DNA from: Bacillus changyiensis
Lineage (GTDB): Bacteria; Bacillota; Bacilli; Bacillales; Bacillaceae
Reading direction: 5' to 3'
Length of the DNA stretch: 64,000 bases
Assembly (NCBI RefSeq): GCF_027706145.1
Contig: NZ_JAQFWW010000001.1
Coordinates: 930,001 to 994,000 of the forward strand
Part shown: piece after piece, positions 1 to 9,377 of the stretch
How positions within the stretch are numbered: the first letter of the stretch is position 1
Layout: every line of letters begins with the position of its first letter
The notes under the pieces: model-generated
Seen by the model: the letters and a program-made list of their open reading frames with translations, nothing else
Told to the model about the DNA's origin: nothing
The model's database searches: none
Position numbers and translations under genes: made by a program

Positions 1-1
1 G

Positions 2-361
2 CAAATTAATGTTACCAAGCGAATGATTGCCGTTCATGTTGAAAGCAATGGAACGTTGTATAGCTATGCACTTTTTAATCCTAAGATTGTGAGCCATTCT
101 GTCGAAAGAAGCTATCTGTCAAGTGGTGAAGGCTGCCTTTCTGTTGATGAACCGATTCCGGGATATGTCCCAAGGTACGCCCGAATTAGAGTAAAAGGAA
201 CGACTCTTGAAGGTGAACAGATTAATATTCGCTTAAGAGGATATCCCGCAATTGTATTTCAACATGAAATCGATCATTTAAATGGAATCATGTTCTATGA
301 TCATATTGACAAAGAAAATCCGCTGAAAGAGCCTGAGAATGCGACTCCGGTAAGTGTCTAG
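2..361 (+). CDS. def: Peptide deformylase, 3' part only
   Basis: Iron/zinc peptidase that removes the formyl group from the initiator methionine of new proteins. The gene is cut by the window edge: the frame is open from base 2, and its first residue is the Q that ends the conserved GxGLAAPQ motif. Motif 2 (EGCLSV, with the metal-binding Cys) and motif 3 (QHEIDHLNG, carrying HExxH with two metal His and the catalytic Glu) are both intact. The stop TAG is at 359-361 and a bidirectional terminator follows. Synteny with rpoY-rnjA fits the ykrB/def locus. What is lost is the N-terminal third. Confidence 0.93.
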   Translation, partial: QINVTKRMIAVHVESNGTLYSYALFNPKIVSHSVERSYLSSGEGCLSVDEPIPGYVPRYARIRVKGTTLEGEQINIRLRGYPAIVFQHEIDHLNGIMFYDHIDKENPLKEPENATPVSV

Positions 362-380
362 CCAATATGCTGTAAAAAAG

Positions 381-405
381 ACGGATCATATTTTGATCCG
401 CTTTT
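381..405. terminator. Bidirectional terminator between def and ykrA
   Basis: A 7-bp stem (CGGATCA/TGATCCG, 382-388 and 394-400) has an A-run on its left and a T-run on its right, so it can end both converging transcripts. Confidence 0.85.
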
Positions 406-410
406 TCTGC

Positions 411-1184
411 TTATTTTAAAAGTCCGAGGGCTTCAACCGCATAAGCAATCCCGTCTTCATCAACAGGCTTCGTAACAAAATGAGCAACATCCTTAAGTTC
501 TGGTACAGCATTGCCCATCGCTATTCCAGTATTGACAAACTCAATCATCTGCAGATCGTTTAAACCATCACCAAATGCAACAGTATCTGTTATTCCAAAC
601 GGCAGTTTTTCAATGACTTTTTTGATCCCTTCAGCCTTTGAACCGCTCGCTGGAAGAATATCGGTCGAGCACTTATGCCAGCGAACGAAATCGAATTCAC
701 GAAAATGCCTATACATCATCTCCTCACTTTTATCACAAAATAAAAGCACTTGGAAAATGTCTCTGTCTTTATAGTAGAAACGATCAAGTTTGGGGTGCTT
801 CAATTTTAGGCTACCCATTCCTTCATGGATATAAGGATGATCAGCAACATTTGTACCCATCCCCTCTTCACCCATAAAAACTAAAGGATGACCATATTGT
901 TCAGAATGGTCAAGCAAAACCTGAAGGGATTGAGTAGGCAGTGGATTTTTATAAATCACTTCTCCCTCGTATAAAACATATTGTCCATTATATGAAACAA
1001 ATGAGTCAATACCGAGTTCTTCAGAGACTTCAGTCATCATGAACGGTGCTCTTCCAGAAGCAATAAACAAATGGTGACCATACTCCTTTAAGTTTTGAAT
1101 GGTCTTTTTTGTGCTTTTGGGAATTTGTTTATCATGATCATAAATGGTTCCGTCAATATCAAAAAAAATAATTTTTTTATTCAT
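411..1184 (-). CDS. ykrA: HAD-superfamily (Cof-type) phosphatase
   Basis: Member of the Cof/IIB branch of haloacid dehalogenase hydrolases, probably a sugar-phosphate or nucleotide-type phosphatase; the substrate is unknown. The nucleophile motif FFDIDGTI lies near the N-terminus, motif II is IASGR, and the C-terminal Mg-binding motif is FGDGLNDLQMI. Starting at the ATG at 1182-1184 gives 257 aa, the length I recall for B. subtilis YkrA, with an AGGA-like site upstream. A GTG at 1209-1211 with a GGAG site 8 nt upstream is the alternative and would add 9 residues. Confidence 0.9.
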   Translation of the reverse strand: MNKKIIFFDIDGTIYDHDKQIPKSTKKTIQNLKEYGHHLFIASGRAPFMMTEVSEELGIDSFVSYNGQYVLYEGEVIYKNPLPTQSLQVLLDHSEQYGHPLVFMGEEGMGTNVADHPYIHEGMGSLKLKHPKLDRFYYKDRDIFQVLLFCDKSEEMMYRHFREFDFVRWHKCSTDILPASGSKAEGIKKVIEKLPFGITDTVAFGDGLNDLQMIEFVNTGIAMGNAVPELKDVAHFVTKPVDEDGIAYAVEALGLLK

Positions 1185-1373
1185 AACTACGAATCCTGCT
1201 CCCTTAGTCACTATTTTTTCTCCATTTCATCATACAGAAATATGTCATGTTAGAAAACCTTTTCACATCATAATACCAATAATATCCATGTAACAATCAG
1301 CAATTTCATCATATACTATAAGTAAAGATAAAAGATCGAATTGGGACAAGTCAATGAAAGGAGGAACTCAGAA

Positions 1374-1445
1374 ATGCTTCGCCGCCTTCGAAAAAAATTA
1401 AAAAAACAATTGAATGGCATGATACGTAGAAAGTCGATTGCTTAA
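1374..1445 (+). CDS. Very small basic peptide, 23 aa
   Basis: An isolated transcription unit holding one 23-codon ORF. It has a strong ribosome binding site (AAAGGAGG, 8 nt before ATG 1374), a candidate -10 TATACT at 1312-1317 without a clear -35, and its own terminator right after the stop. The product MLRRLRKKLKKQLNGMIRRK continues with SIA; 11 of 23 residues are Lys or Arg, spaced like an amphipathic, nucleic-acid- or membrane-binding helix. I do not recognise it. It could be a real microprotein, a leader peptide, or an mRNA-like small RNA that happens to carry an ORF. Confidence 0.6.
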   Translation: MLRRLRKKLKKQLNGMIRRKSIA

Positions 1446-1447
1446 GA

Positions 1448-1483
1448 AGGGGCCTTCATACTGACTGAAGGGTCCTTTTTTTC
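1448..1483 (+). terminator. Terminator of the 23-codon gene
   Basis: Inverted repeat GGGGCCTTCA / TGAAGGGTCC (with wobble and one imperfect pair) is followed by seven T. It isolates the small gene from rpoY. Confidence 0.85.
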
Positions 1484-1514
1484 TCAGGCGCTTTTCTTAT
1501 GAAGCAATTTCGCA

Positions 1515-1520
1515 TATAAT
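1515..1520 (+). promoter_or_regulatory. Probable sigma-A -10 box of rpoY-rnjA
   Basis: A perfect TATAAT lies 42 nt upstream of the rpoY start. The -35 region is poor (TTTTCT-like), so only the -10 is supported. Confidence 0.55.
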
Positions 1521-1562
1521 AGAAAGATGAGTCTAACAATCGGCAGTTAAGGAGAGATTTGG

Positions 1563-1772
1563 ATGATATATAAGGTATTTTATCAAGCAAGTTCTGACGA
1601 AGTACCTGTTCGTGAAAAAACAGATACAATTTTTGTGGAAGCTCAATCTGAACGTGAAGTCAGATCTAAATTAAAAAAATACAACTACAACATTGAATTT
1701 ATACAGGAAGTTGATGATGTGTTTTTAGAATATGAAAAGCAAAGTGAAAATTTTAAAGTATTGGAGTTATGA
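1563..1772 (+). CDS. rpoY: RNA polymerase epsilon subunit
   Basis: Small accessory subunit of Firmicute RNA polymerase (YkzG, DUF1447), 69 aa, the usual size. The typical start MIYKVFYQ and the conserved stretch [19 protein letters not shown] are present. A GGAG site precedes the ATG. It sits 4 bp upstream of rnjA, the conserved pairing in Bacillus, so the two are almost certainly co-transcribed. Its role is peripheral: it binds the core near the secondary channel, and it has been linked to phage-protein mimicry. Confidence 0.93.
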   Translation: MIYKVFYQASSDEVPVREKTDTIFVEAQSEREVRSKLKKYNYNIEFIQEVDDVFLEYEKQSENFKVLEL

Positions 1773-1776
1773 ATGA

Positions 1777-3444
1777 ATGAAATTTGTTAAAAACGATCAA
1801 ACGGCCGTATTTGCCTTGGGAGGTCTAGGTGAAATTGGCAAAAACACATATGGTGTACAGTTTCAAGATGAAATTATTCTGATTGATGCAGGGATTAAGT
1901 TTCCTGAAGATGAGCTGCTCGGCATCGATTATGTGATTCCTGATTACACTTATTTAGTCAAAAATGAAGACAAGATTAAAGGACTATTCATTACGCATGG
2001 ACATGAAGACCATATCGGTGGCATTCCGTACTTACTTAAACAGGTCAATATTCCTGTCTATGGCGGACAATTAGCGATCGGTCTTTTACGAAAAAAACTT
2101 GAAGAACACGGTCTACTTCGGCAAACTAAGCTCCATCTGATTGAAGAAGAAGATATTGTAAAATTCAGAAAAACTTCTGTTTCTTTTTTCAGAACAACCC
2201 ATAGTATTCCGGATTCTTACGGAATTGTCGTGAAAACGCCACAGGGAAATATTGTACATACCGGTGACTTTAAATTTGATTTTACTCCGGTAGGCGAACC
2301 TGCCAACTTAACGAAAATGGCTGAGATTGGAAAAGAAGGTGTGCTTTGTCTCTTGTCGGACAGTACGAATAGTGAAATTCCTGACTTTACTATGTCAGAG
2401 CGCAAAGTTGGCGAAAGTATTGACGATATTTTCCGTAAAGTGGAAGGCAGAATTATTTTTGCCACTTTCGCCTCAAATATCCATCGCCTTCAACAAGTCA
2501 TTGAAGCGGCTGTCGCAAACGGTCGGAAAGTGGCTGTATTTGGACGAAGCATGGAGTCAGCTATTGAAATTGGACAAACACTTGGATATATTACATGTCC
2601 AAAAAATACATTTATCGAAGCCAATGAGCTTAACAGACTTCCCGCTGGCAAAGTGACGATTCTTTGTACAGGAAGTCAGGGTGAACCGATGGCTGCCCTT
2701 TCTAGAATAGCGAATGGCACACATCGGCAAATTTCCATTAATCCTGGGGATACGGTTGTTTTCTCATCATCACCGATTCCCGGAAATACAATCAGTGTTA
2801 GCCGGACCATTAACCAGCTCTATCGTGCCGGTGCAGATGTGATTCACGGTTCCCTAAATAACATCCATACGTCAGGACATGGTGGTCAAGAAGAACAAAA
2901 ACTGATGCTTCGCCTGATCAAACCAAAATTCTTTATGCCTATTCACGGTGAATACAGAATGCAAAAAATGCATGTCAAATTGGCGACAGATTGCGGGATA
3001 CCTGAAGAAAACTGTTTTATCATGGATAATGGTGAAGTGCTTGCTTTAACAAATGAAGAGGCTTCAATCGCTGGAAAAATTCCATCTGGCAACGTCTATA
3101 TTGACGGAAGCGGAATTGGCGATATCGGTAACATTGTCTTACGTGATCGGAGAATTCTTTCTGAAGAAGGACTCGTGATTGTTGTAGTCAGCATTGATAT
3201 GAAAGAGTTTAAAATTTCCGCCGGACCTGATCTCATTTCTAGAGGATTTGTTTACATGAGAGAATCTGGTGACTTGATCAATGATGCCCAAGAACTGATC
3301 TCTGGACATCTTAAAAAGGTGATGGAACGTAAAACAACACAGTGGTCTGAAATTAAAAATGAAATTACAGACACGCTTGCACCTTTCTTATACGAAAAAA
3401 CAAAACGGCGACCGATGATTCTGCCAATTATTATGGAAGTATAA
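1777..3444 (+). CDS. rnjA: Ribonuclease J1
   Basis: Bifunctional 5'-3' exo- and endoribonuclease central to mRNA decay and 16S rRNA 5' maturation, working with RNase J2 and RNase Y. It is 555 aa, the normal length. The metallo-beta-lactamase motif HGHEDH is at residues 74-79 and binds the catalytic zinc ions. The beta-CASP region ([28 protein letters not shown]) and the C-terminal dimerisation domain follow. Translation starts 4 bp after rpoY, using a GGAG within the end of rpoY. A strong terminator follows. Confidence 0.96.
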   Translation: MKFVKNDQTAVFALGGLGEIGKNTYGVQFQDEIILIDAGIKFPEDELLGIDYVIPDYTYLVKNEDKIKGLFITHGHEDHIGGIPYLLKQVNIPVYGGQLAIGLLRKKLEEHGLLRQTKLHLIEEEDIVKFRKTSVSFFRTTHSIPDSYGIVVKTPQGNIVHTGDFKFDFTPVGEPANLTKMAEIGKEGVLCLLSDSTNSEIPDFTMSERKVGESIDDIFRKVEGRIIFATFASNIHRLQQVIEAAVANGRKVAVFGRSMESAIEIGQTLGYITCPKNTFIEANELNRLPAGKVTILCTGSQGEPMAALSRIANGTHRQISINPGDTVVFSSSPIPGNTISVSRTINQLYRAGADVIHGSLNNIHTSGHGGQEEQKLMLRLIKPKFFMPIHGEYRMQKMHVKLATDCGIPEENCFIMDNGEVLALTNEEASIAGKIPSGNVYIDGSGIGDIGNIVLRDRRILSEEGLVIVVVSIDMKEFKISAGPDLISRGFVYMRESGDLINDAQELISGHLKKVMERKTTQWSEIKNEITDTLAPFLYEKTKRRPMILPIIMEV

Positions 3445-3455
3445 ATAGACAAACG

Positions 3456-3487
3456 AAGCCAGTGGACAGCTATCCACTGGCTTTTTG
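3456..3487 (+). terminator. Terminator of rpoY-rnjA
   Basis: An 11-bp perfect stem (AAGCCAGTGGA/TCCACTGGCTT) with a 6-nt loop is followed by TTTTTG. It lies just outside the adeC stop codon. Confidence 0.88.
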
Positions 3488-3488
3488 T

Positions 3489-5216
3489 TTATTTTTGAAT
3501 TGGAATATGTTTGAACGCTCTGACATCAAACAATCCATTTGTTGTCATTTTGATTTCAGGAATGACAGGCAATGCTAAAAAAGATAGTGTTAAAAACGGA
3601 TTAAATGTTTCAGAAAATCCCGTTTGTTTTAAGGCTTCTTCAAGAGCTACTAAGCTTTCGTTCACTTCTTGCAATGGCTTGTCTGATAAAAGACCAGCAA
3701 TTGGCAAGGCGACAGAGTGGAGCACTCTTCCCCCTTTTGAAACAGTCAGCCCTCCCCCGATTTTACTTAGACTGTCGACTGCCGCTAATATATCTTCGTC
3801 ATTTGTTCCGATGACGATCAAATGATGAGAATCATGAGAAATTGTTGTGGCGATCGCACCATTTTTTATCCCAAATCCTTTTACAATTCCAAGGCCGATC
3901 TCCTTTAACCCTCGATGTCGTTCGATTAATGCAATTTTCAACAAATCGTTTTTAGGGTCTGCCTTGAAAAACACTTGATCTTTTACAGGCTGTTCCAACA
4001 TGAGTTTTGTCACAAGCTGGTTGGGAATAATCCCGATCACATGCAGATCTTTGTTTTGACATATCGGTATTTGAAGATCTTCCGCATTCAAATCAGGAGC
4101 CAAATGGACAGATTGCAACATCCTTGAGTCTGCTTGTATGCTAGGTAACACACCTTCGTCTTCTTCACGGTAAATCACACCAGCGATCATTGTCTCATTA
4201 ATTTTTACCTGATTTAAATCACTAATAAAGAGAAGATCCGCATCATAACCAGGGGCGACCGCTCCCTTTGTTGTTAAACCGTAACATTCAGCCGCATTGA
4301 AGCTCCCCATTTGATAAGCCAAAAATGGGTCAAGCCCCTGTTGAATCGCCAGTTTTACTTGATAGTTAATACTTCCTTCTTCAATCAGTTCAAGCAAATG
4401 TTTATCATCTGTACAAAAAAAGAAACGTCTTACATTTTTTTCGTTAACAGCAGGTAACACTTTAGAAACATTTTTAGCAGCAGATCCTTCTCTCAGCATG
4501 ACGTACATCCCTCGACTGATTCTATCAAAGGCTTCTTCTGGTGTTGTGACTTCATGATCGGTTAAAACACCTGCCGCTCGATAAACATTGACAAACTTGG
4601 CTGAAAGACCTGCTAAATGTCCATCAATCCATTTGCCTGCGGTATGGGCATCAATTAATTTTTGCGTCATTTCTTCATCTGCAGTTTCCACTGACACATA
4701 GTCCATGACTTCTGCAAGCCCGAGAACTTCTTTATAACGATAAAATGGTTGTAAATCTTTAGCATGTAAAACCGCTCCCGATTTTTCCAATGCTGTTGCT
4801 GGCACACTTGACGGGAGCATAAAATAGATGTTCAATGGTGTTAAACGAGCCTGTTCTAACATAAAATGAATGCCTTTGACACCTGCGACATTGGCAATTT
4901 CATGAGGATCTGTAATAACTGTTGTCACTCCGTGAGGAATGACTGCTTTAGCAAACTGAGGCGGTGTGACCATTGAAGACTCGATATGGACATGACCGTC
5001 AATAAAGCCCGGAACAATCATTTGCCCCTTGGCATCAATCGTTTCTTTTCCCTCATAATCACCTAAACCGACAATCACACCATTTGTAATCGCAATATCT
5101 GTCTCCATCCATTTTTGATTGAAAACGTCCATGACTTTCCCATTTTTGACCACAATATCAGCTTTCTTACGATGACTGGCAGTGTCAAGCCGGTCGATCA
5201 ACCTCTTTTTGTCCAA
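3489..5216 (-). CDS. adeC: Adenine deaminase
   Basis: Converts adenine to hypoxanthine plus ammonia in purine salvage. It belongs to the amidohydrolase superfamily and is 575 aa, as in the family. The metal-binding HxH is at residues 75-77 within PGFIDGHVHIESSMV, and later His and Asp ligands fall in DPHEIANVAG and FCTDDKH. A C-terminal adenine deaminase domain follows. It lies downstream of ktrC on the same strand, but a terminator separates them, so it probably has its own promoter. No purine riboswitch fold is visible upstream. Confidence 0.94.
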   Translation of the reverse strand: MDKKRLIDRLDTASHRKKADIVVKNGKVMDVFNQKWMETDIAITNGVIVGLGDYEGKETIDAKGQMIVPGFIDGHVHIESSMVTPPQFAKAVIPHGVTTVITDPHEIANVAGVKGIHFMLEQARLTPLNIYFMLPSSVPATALEKSGAVLHAKDLQPFYRYKEVLGLAEVMDYVSVETADEEMTQKLIDAHTAGKWIDGHLAGLSAKFVNVYRAAGVLTDHEVTTPEEAFDRISRGMYVMLREGSAAKNVSKVLPAVNEKNVRRFFFCTDDKHLLELIEEGSINYQVKLAIQQGLDPFLAYQMGSFNAAECYGLTTKGAVAPGYDADLLFISDLNQVKINETMIAGVIYREEDEGVLPSIQADSRMLQSVHLAPDLNAEDLQIPICQNKDLHVIGIIPNQLVTKLMLEQPVKDQVFFKADPKNDLLKIALIERHRGLKEIGLGIVKGFGIKNGAIATTISHDSHHLIVIGTNDEDILAAVDSLSKIGGGLTVSKGGRVLHSVALPIAGLLSDKPLQEVNESLVALEEALKQTGFSETFNPFLTLSFLALPVIPEIKMTTNGLFDVRAFKHIPIQK

Positions 5217-5288
5217 AGCTATTCGATCCTCTCTAGTTGTTAATAGTATTTAGTTCAATATCCTATCGGAATTCAATGAATCAGTCAA

Positions 5289-5320
5289 TAAAAAAAACCG
5301 TAAGCTACACTTGCTTACGG
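5289..5320 (-). terminator. Terminator of ktrC
   Basis: On the minus strand an 8-bp stem (CCGTAAGC/GCTTACGG) is followed by eight T. Confidence 0.85.
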
Positions 5321-5333
5321 GTCGATTTTAATA

Positions 5334-5996
5334 TTAATGCTGCAGGACTTTTTTTTCAAATCTTGTGATATCAGGAATAGAACCAATCACAATTAATACG
5401 TCTTCTTTTTGAATTTCTTCTGTAGCAAGCGGAGAAACGATGACATCTTTTCCGCGTTTGATAGCAACAATATTGATTCCATATCGTGCACGAATATCAA
5501 GATCAAGCAATGTATTACCTGCTAATTTGCTATTTGCAACGATCTCCACAATGCTGTGTTCATCAGATAATTCAAGATAATCCAGGACATTGTTTGACAC
5601 AATATTATGGGCTATCCGTTTCCCCATTTCATGTTCTGGATGAACGATTCGATCAGCTCCAATCTTCGAAAGCACCTTTTCATGATAATCATTTTGAGCT
5701 TTAACCGTAATCATTTTAACCCCGAGTTCTTTCAATATAATTGTAGTTAAAATGCTTGCTTGAATATTTTCACCAATGGCTACGATAACATGGTCAAAAT
5801 TACGCAGCCCGAGATTTTTAAGCACAGATTCATCCGTTGTATCTCCTATCACAGCATGTGAAGCAATTTTTGCATATTCATTCACACGATCTTCGTCTTT
5901 ATCGATCGCCATGACCTCAAGTCCTTCTTCACTTAGCGCCTTACAAATACTTCCACCAAACCGGCCAAGCCCAATTACTGCAAATTCTTTTTTCAT
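5334..5996 (-). CDS. ktrC: KtrC, regulatory subunit of a low-affinity K+ transporter
   Basis: Cytoplasmic RCK ring protein that gates the membrane channel KtrD in potassium uptake and binds nucleotides (c-di-AMP in B. subtilis). The Rossmann motif GLGRFGGS is at residues 9-16, and an RCK_N domain is followed by a C-terminal RCK_C domain. The ATG at 5994-5996 is chosen because GGAGG lies 8 nt upstream; a start five codons earlier would fall over that site. The partner ktrD is not in the window, as is usual for this locus (ykqB). Confidence 0.93.
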   Translation of the reverse strand: MKKEFAVIGLGRFGGSICKALSEEGLEVMAIDKDEDRVNEYAKIASHAVIGDTTDESVLKNLGLRNFDHVIVAIGENIQASILTTIILKELGVKMITVKAQNDYHEKVLSKIGADRIVHPEHEMGKRIAHNIVSNNVLDYLELSDEHSIVEIVANSKLAGNTLLDLDIRARYGINIVAIKRGKDVIVSPLATEEIQKEDVLIVIGSIPDITRFEKKVLQH

Positions 5997-6064
5997 CGGT
6001 AATTCCTCCATGGATCAATCTTTAACAAATTCTATCACACGAAAAAATATTTTTCCTCTTTTTT

Positions 6065-7369
6065 TCATGATATCGTTTGAGGGCAACACTCTGTATTTCT
6101 AAGTGGTAGCAAAATATGAAATGTACTACCCTTGCCCAATTCACTGTCAATCTTCATTTCACCATGATGAGCGCCAATAATATTAAAACAAATAGTTAAT
6201 CCCAGCCCTGTTCCTTCTTTCTTTGTTGAAAAGAAAGGCTTGCCAAGTTTTTTTAAATGATCCTGTGCTATTCCAGTTCCTTCATCCTTAAAACTTATTT
6301 TTGCATAGTTTCCTTCCTTTTTCGTAGAAATCGTGATTTTCCCGCCATCAGGCATCGCTTCAATCCCATTCTTAATTAAATTGATAAACACTTGCTTAAT
6401 TTGGTTTTCATCACCATTCACTTGCAAATTCTCATCTGTATGAAACCATTTTTCAAGTTTGATATGGGAAAGAACGGCATTTGTTTCAAGCAAGGTGATG
6501 ACCTGCTCAAGCACCGAATGAATGTTGACTTTTTTAAACTTTACCTGATGAGGTTTTGCTAAAACAAGCAGTTCACCTAACACAGAATCAATCCGTTTAA
6601 TTTCAGAAAAAATAATATCAAAATAATCGCTTCTGTCAGGGTACTCTGATTTCATTAACTGTAAGAAACCATTAACACTTGTCAGTGGATTTCTGACCTC
6701 ATGAGCAATTCCAGCAGCAAGTTGCCCTGCCATCGCAAGCTTTTGTGACTGCATAGCCAATCGCTGGTTTGATTTAAACAGTTCCATTTCAGTTTTCTTA
6801 CGTTCTGTTACATCTGTCAGTGTCCCTAAACTCCCAATGAATTGACCATTTTTATAATATAACTTATAGTGAACTTCACCCCAAAATTTACTGCCACTTT
6901 TACGATGATACATCACTTCAATTCTACCTTCAGACTCTTTGTTTTCTAAATGAGAAACGAGATGATTTGTGACTCGCTCCTCCTGATCAAAATAGTCGTT
7001 ATACATTGTTCCAAGACTTTCTTCAATACTATAGCCCGTCAAAGTGGTCCATGGTTGATTTAAAAAAGTAATGATTCCTTTTTTGTCTGTCTGGAACACA
7101 ATTTCCTGAAGATTATCCATAATTCGTTTTGTTTCATCTGAGAGTTCTTTATATTTTTTCTCACTTTCCTTCAGCTTATGAACGAGCTGATTTGATTCAT
7201 CAATATAAAGAGTTAGCCACCAGACACTGATCAATGTCACCATTGTAAACAGTACATCAACAGGCCAATTAATTTTATTACCTAGTATCCCATAAAATAA
7301 ATAATTCCAAAACATGATAAAGGTCATTGCTAACAAGGTCGCAATGATCCGCCCTTGATATCTTTTCAT
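6065..7369 (-). CDS. kinC: Sporulation/biofilm sensor histidine kinase KinC
   Basis: Membrane histidine kinase feeding phosphate into the Spo0F/Spo0B/Spo0A relay, important for matrix gene expression. Two N-terminal membrane segments (roughly residues 8-25 and 35-55) are followed by a linker, a PAS domain (about 80-190), a HisKA domain with AAGIAHEVRNPLT (phosphorylated His near residue 223) and an HATPase domain (NLIKNGIEAMP; GTGLGL). The ATG at 7367-7369 follows AGGTGG; a GTG five codons upstream is less likely. It is close in sequence to kinA in this window (shared HisKA core). Confidence 0.92.
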   Translation of the reverse strand: MKRYQGRIIATLLAMTFIMFWNYLFYGILGNKINWPVDVLFTMVTLISVWWLTLYIDESNQLVHKLKESEKKYKELSDETKRIMDNLQEIVFQTDKKGIITFLNQPWTTLTGYSIEESLGTMYNDYFDQEERVTNHLVSHLENKESEGRIEVMYHRKSGSKFWGEVHYKLYYKNGQFIGSLGTLTDVTERKKTEMELFKSNQRLAMQSQKLAMAGQLAAGIAHEVRNPLTSVNGFLQLMKSEYPDRSDYFDIIFSEIKRIDSVLGELLVLAKPHQVKFKKVNIHSVLEQVITLLETNAVLSHIKLEKWFHTDENLQVNGDENQIKQVFINLIKNGIEAMPDGGKITISTKKEGNYAKISFKDEGTGIAQDHLKKLGKPFFSTKKEGTGLGLTICFNIIGAHHGEMKIDSELGKGSTFHILLPLRNTECCPQTIS

Positions 7370-7384
7370 TCCCCCACCTGCCAC

Positions 7385-7668
7385 TCGTGTTTCTCAGTTA
7401 ATTGTAACATTGTTTACGTCATCTTTTTAGAGGTTGTTTAAAGAGATCTTGTTTTCACAAAAAAATTTTTGATAATCATAGCTCACATTTGCATATAAAT
7501 CACTCATGTAGATACATTCATCTTAGACCGGGTTGCTCATAATGTACGGAATATTCCTAAATTTTTATTGATTTTCTTCACGCAATTACAACTCTTCCGT
7601 GTTCTCATGTTGTCACATCTGGAGGAGTTTTTTATACCTAGATGAAAGCGTCTTGGATTCTATTCTAT
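7385..7668. other. Intergenic stretch upstream of kinC
   Basis: About 280 bases of AT-rich DNA with no convincing ORF. A GGAGGAG at about 7621 is followed 16 nt later by a 9-codon ORF ending in the abh terminator; the spacing is too long to trust. It should hold the kinC promoter, but I see no clear -35/-10 pair. Confidence 0.5.
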
Positions 7669-7698
7669 TAAAAAACCCTGCCCGATGAAAGGCAGGGG
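7669..7698 (-). terminator. Terminator of abh
   Basis: A 7-bp GC-rich stem (CCCTGCC/GGCAGGG) is followed on the minus strand by a T-run. Confidence 0.87.
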
Positions 7699-7704
7699 AC
7701 ATCA

Positions 7705-7992
7705 TTATGCTTTCGTTTGGTTTAGTGTTGCTTGAATTTCCTCTAGCAACAATTTGGCACCTTCAGGACTCAGTGTTATTTTTCCATTCGTGTATTCGTG
7801 GTTTTCTGACGTAATTTCTCCTGTCATCAGACAAACTCCATGCGGTTTATACTTCTTCATTACAATTTTATCTTCATCGACAAAGAACTCAATACTGTCC
7901 TTGATCGCTATCCCTAGTGCTCTCCTTAGCTCAATCGGCATCACGATCCGACCGAGTTCATCTACTTTTCTTACAACTCCAATTGCTTTCAA
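7705..7992 (-). CDS. abh: Abh, AbrB-type transition-state regulator
   Basis: Paralog of AbrB that binds AT-rich promoters of antibiotic, biofilm and autolysin genes. It is 95 aa, the family size. The swapped-hairpin DNA-binding domain (VRKVDELGRIVMPIELRRALGI) covers residues 7-28 and beyond. The C-terminal half (TGEITSENHEY...KLLLEEIQ) is the multimerisation domain and is of Abh type. It is divergent from mreBH. A candidate extracytoplasmic-function sigma promoter lies 62-87 bp upstream, in line with sigma-X/sigma-M control of abh in B. subtilis. Confidence 0.93.
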   Translation of the reverse strand: MKAIGVVRKVDELGRIVMPIELRRALGIAIKDSIEFFVDEDKIVMKKYKPHGVCLMTGEITSENHEYTNGKITLSPEGAKLLLEEIQATLNQTKA

Positions 7993-8053
7993 AACTTTCG
8001 CCTTCTTCCTATATTTATATCTATTCTAAGATATTATTCTTAGCATAACGATA

Positions 8054-8079
8054 GACGTACAACTATTAAAAAAAGTTTC
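8054..8079 (-). promoter_or_regulatory. ECF-sigma type promoter of abh
   Basis: On the minus strand GGAAAC (with GAAAC at 8079-8075), a 17-nt spacer and CGTC (8057-8054) match the TGAAAC-N16/17-CGTC class of sigma-X/M/W promoters. Confidence 0.65.
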
Positions 8080-8188
8080 CCTGTTTAAGCTATTCTTTAA
8101 CAAAAAATTCACGTCATAAAAAATAAAATGTTTTTTATGTTGTAAATATGAGTCTATCGTTTTACAAATTTTTTTCAAAACGTCACAA

Positions 8189-8194
8189 ACCCCC
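8189..8194 (+). promoter_or_regulatory. Possible sigma-I type -35 of mreBH
   Basis: ACCCCC followed by A-rich DNA lies 109 bp before the mreBH start. B. subtilis mreBH has a sigma-I promoter with a C-rich -35 of this kind. I do not see the expected CGAA -10 at normal spacing, so this is tentative. Confidence 0.35.
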
Positions 8195-8297
8195 AAAAAT
8201 AGAGTTTTTTTTGAGATAATCTAAATGGAGTTCTTTTTCAGCATGAAAAAACATTTCGTTTTTCCAAAAAATTTAAAATAGAGATAGGGTGGAAATC

Positions 8298-9305
8298 ATG
8301 TTTCAAACTACTGAAATCGGAATTGATTTAGGTACTGCAAACATATTAGTTTACAGTAAAAGCAAAGGTATCGTTTTTAATGAACCATCAGTTGTCGCCG
8401 TTGACAAGGCAACAAAAAACGTGTTGGCAGTAGGAACTGATGCGAAAAGCATGATTGGTAAGACGCCGAATAAAATTGCGGTGATAAGGCCAATGAAAGA
8501 CGGCGTTATCGCTGATTATGAAATGACAACAGACCTCTTAAAACAGATTATGAAGAAAGCCAGTAAAAATATTGGACATACTTTTAGAAAACCGAGTGTT
8601 GTCGTCTGTACTCCATCAGGATCTACCGCCGTTGAAAGACGAGCGATCAGCGATGCTGTTAAAAACTGTGGAGCCAAACATGTTCATTTAATTGAAGAAC
8701 CTTTAGCTGCTGCAATCGGAGCAGATCTACCCGTTGATGAACCAATTGCAAATGTTGTTGTAGATATTGGAGGAGGCACTACAGAAGTAGCGATTATTTC
8801 TTTCGGTGGTGTTGTATCCTGCCATTCCATTCGAATCGGCGGTGACCAACTTGATGAAGATATTATCATGTTTGTAAGAAAAAAATATAATTTATTAATT
8901 GGTGATCAAACCGCAGAAGAAATCAAGATGAATATAGGGTATGCTTTAATTAAACATGAAACGAAATCGATGGAAATCAGAGGTCGTGATCTTGTGACCG
9001 GTTTACCCAAAACGATTACACTGCAATCAATTGAAATCCAGGAAGCTATGCGCGAATCGCTTCTTCAGATGCTTGAAGCAATTAGAGCTACGCTTGAAGA
9101 CTGTCCTCCAGAACTCAGCGGAGATATTGTTGACCGCGGTGTCATTTTGACAGGTGGAGGAGCACTTTTAAACGGTATACAAGAATGGCTCATGCAAGAA
9201 ATCGTGGTTCCGGTACACATCGCTTCAAGTCCGTTAGAATCGGTTGTGATTGGTACAGGCCGTTCTCTTGAAGTCATTGATAAATTACGGAAAGTTGCTA
9301 AGTAA
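8298..9305 (+). CDS. mreBH: MreBH, actin-like cell-shape protein
   Basis: Third MreB paralog of bacilli. It polymerises under the membrane, guides the elongation machinery and directs the hydrolase LytE. It is 335 aa. Phosphate-1 motif GIDLGTA (residues 8-14) and phosphate-2 motif DIGGGTTEV are intact. The ATG at 8298 has GGTGG five bases upstream; a GTG three codons earlier overlaps that site. It is followed at 72 bp by the tiny gene ykpC, as in B. subtilis. Confidence 0.94.
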   Translation: MFQTTEIGIDLGTANILVYSKSKGIVFNEPSVVAVDKATKNVLAVGTDAKSMIGKTPNKIAVIRPMKDGVIADYEMTTDLLKQIMKKASKNIGHTFRKPSVVVCTPSGSTAVERRAISDAVKNCGAKHVHLIEEPLAAAIGADLPVDEPIANVVVDIGGGTTEVAIISFGGVVSCHSIRIGGDQLDEDIIMFVRKKYNLLIGDQTAEEIKMNIGYALIKHETKSMEIRGRDLVTGLPKTITLQSIEIQEAMRESLLQMLEAIRATLEDCPPELSGDIVDRGVILTGGGALLNGIQEWLMQEIVVPVHIASSPLESVVIGTGRSLEVIDKLRKVAK

Positions 9306-9377
9306 TTTAAAATATACGTCTTTTTTAGACATTTCCTTCATATTGTGAAAAATGGAGGAATGATAAGGAGGAAAAAC

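Noticed and set aside
5217-5288. Possible adenine riboswitch ahead of adeC
   Set aside because: The 70-bp leader after the ktrC terminator has no three-way junction pairing or conserved purine-riboswitch core.
7642-7671. 9-codon ORF after GGAGGAG near 7621
   Set aside because: The ribosome site is 16 nt away and the ORF runs into the abh terminator.
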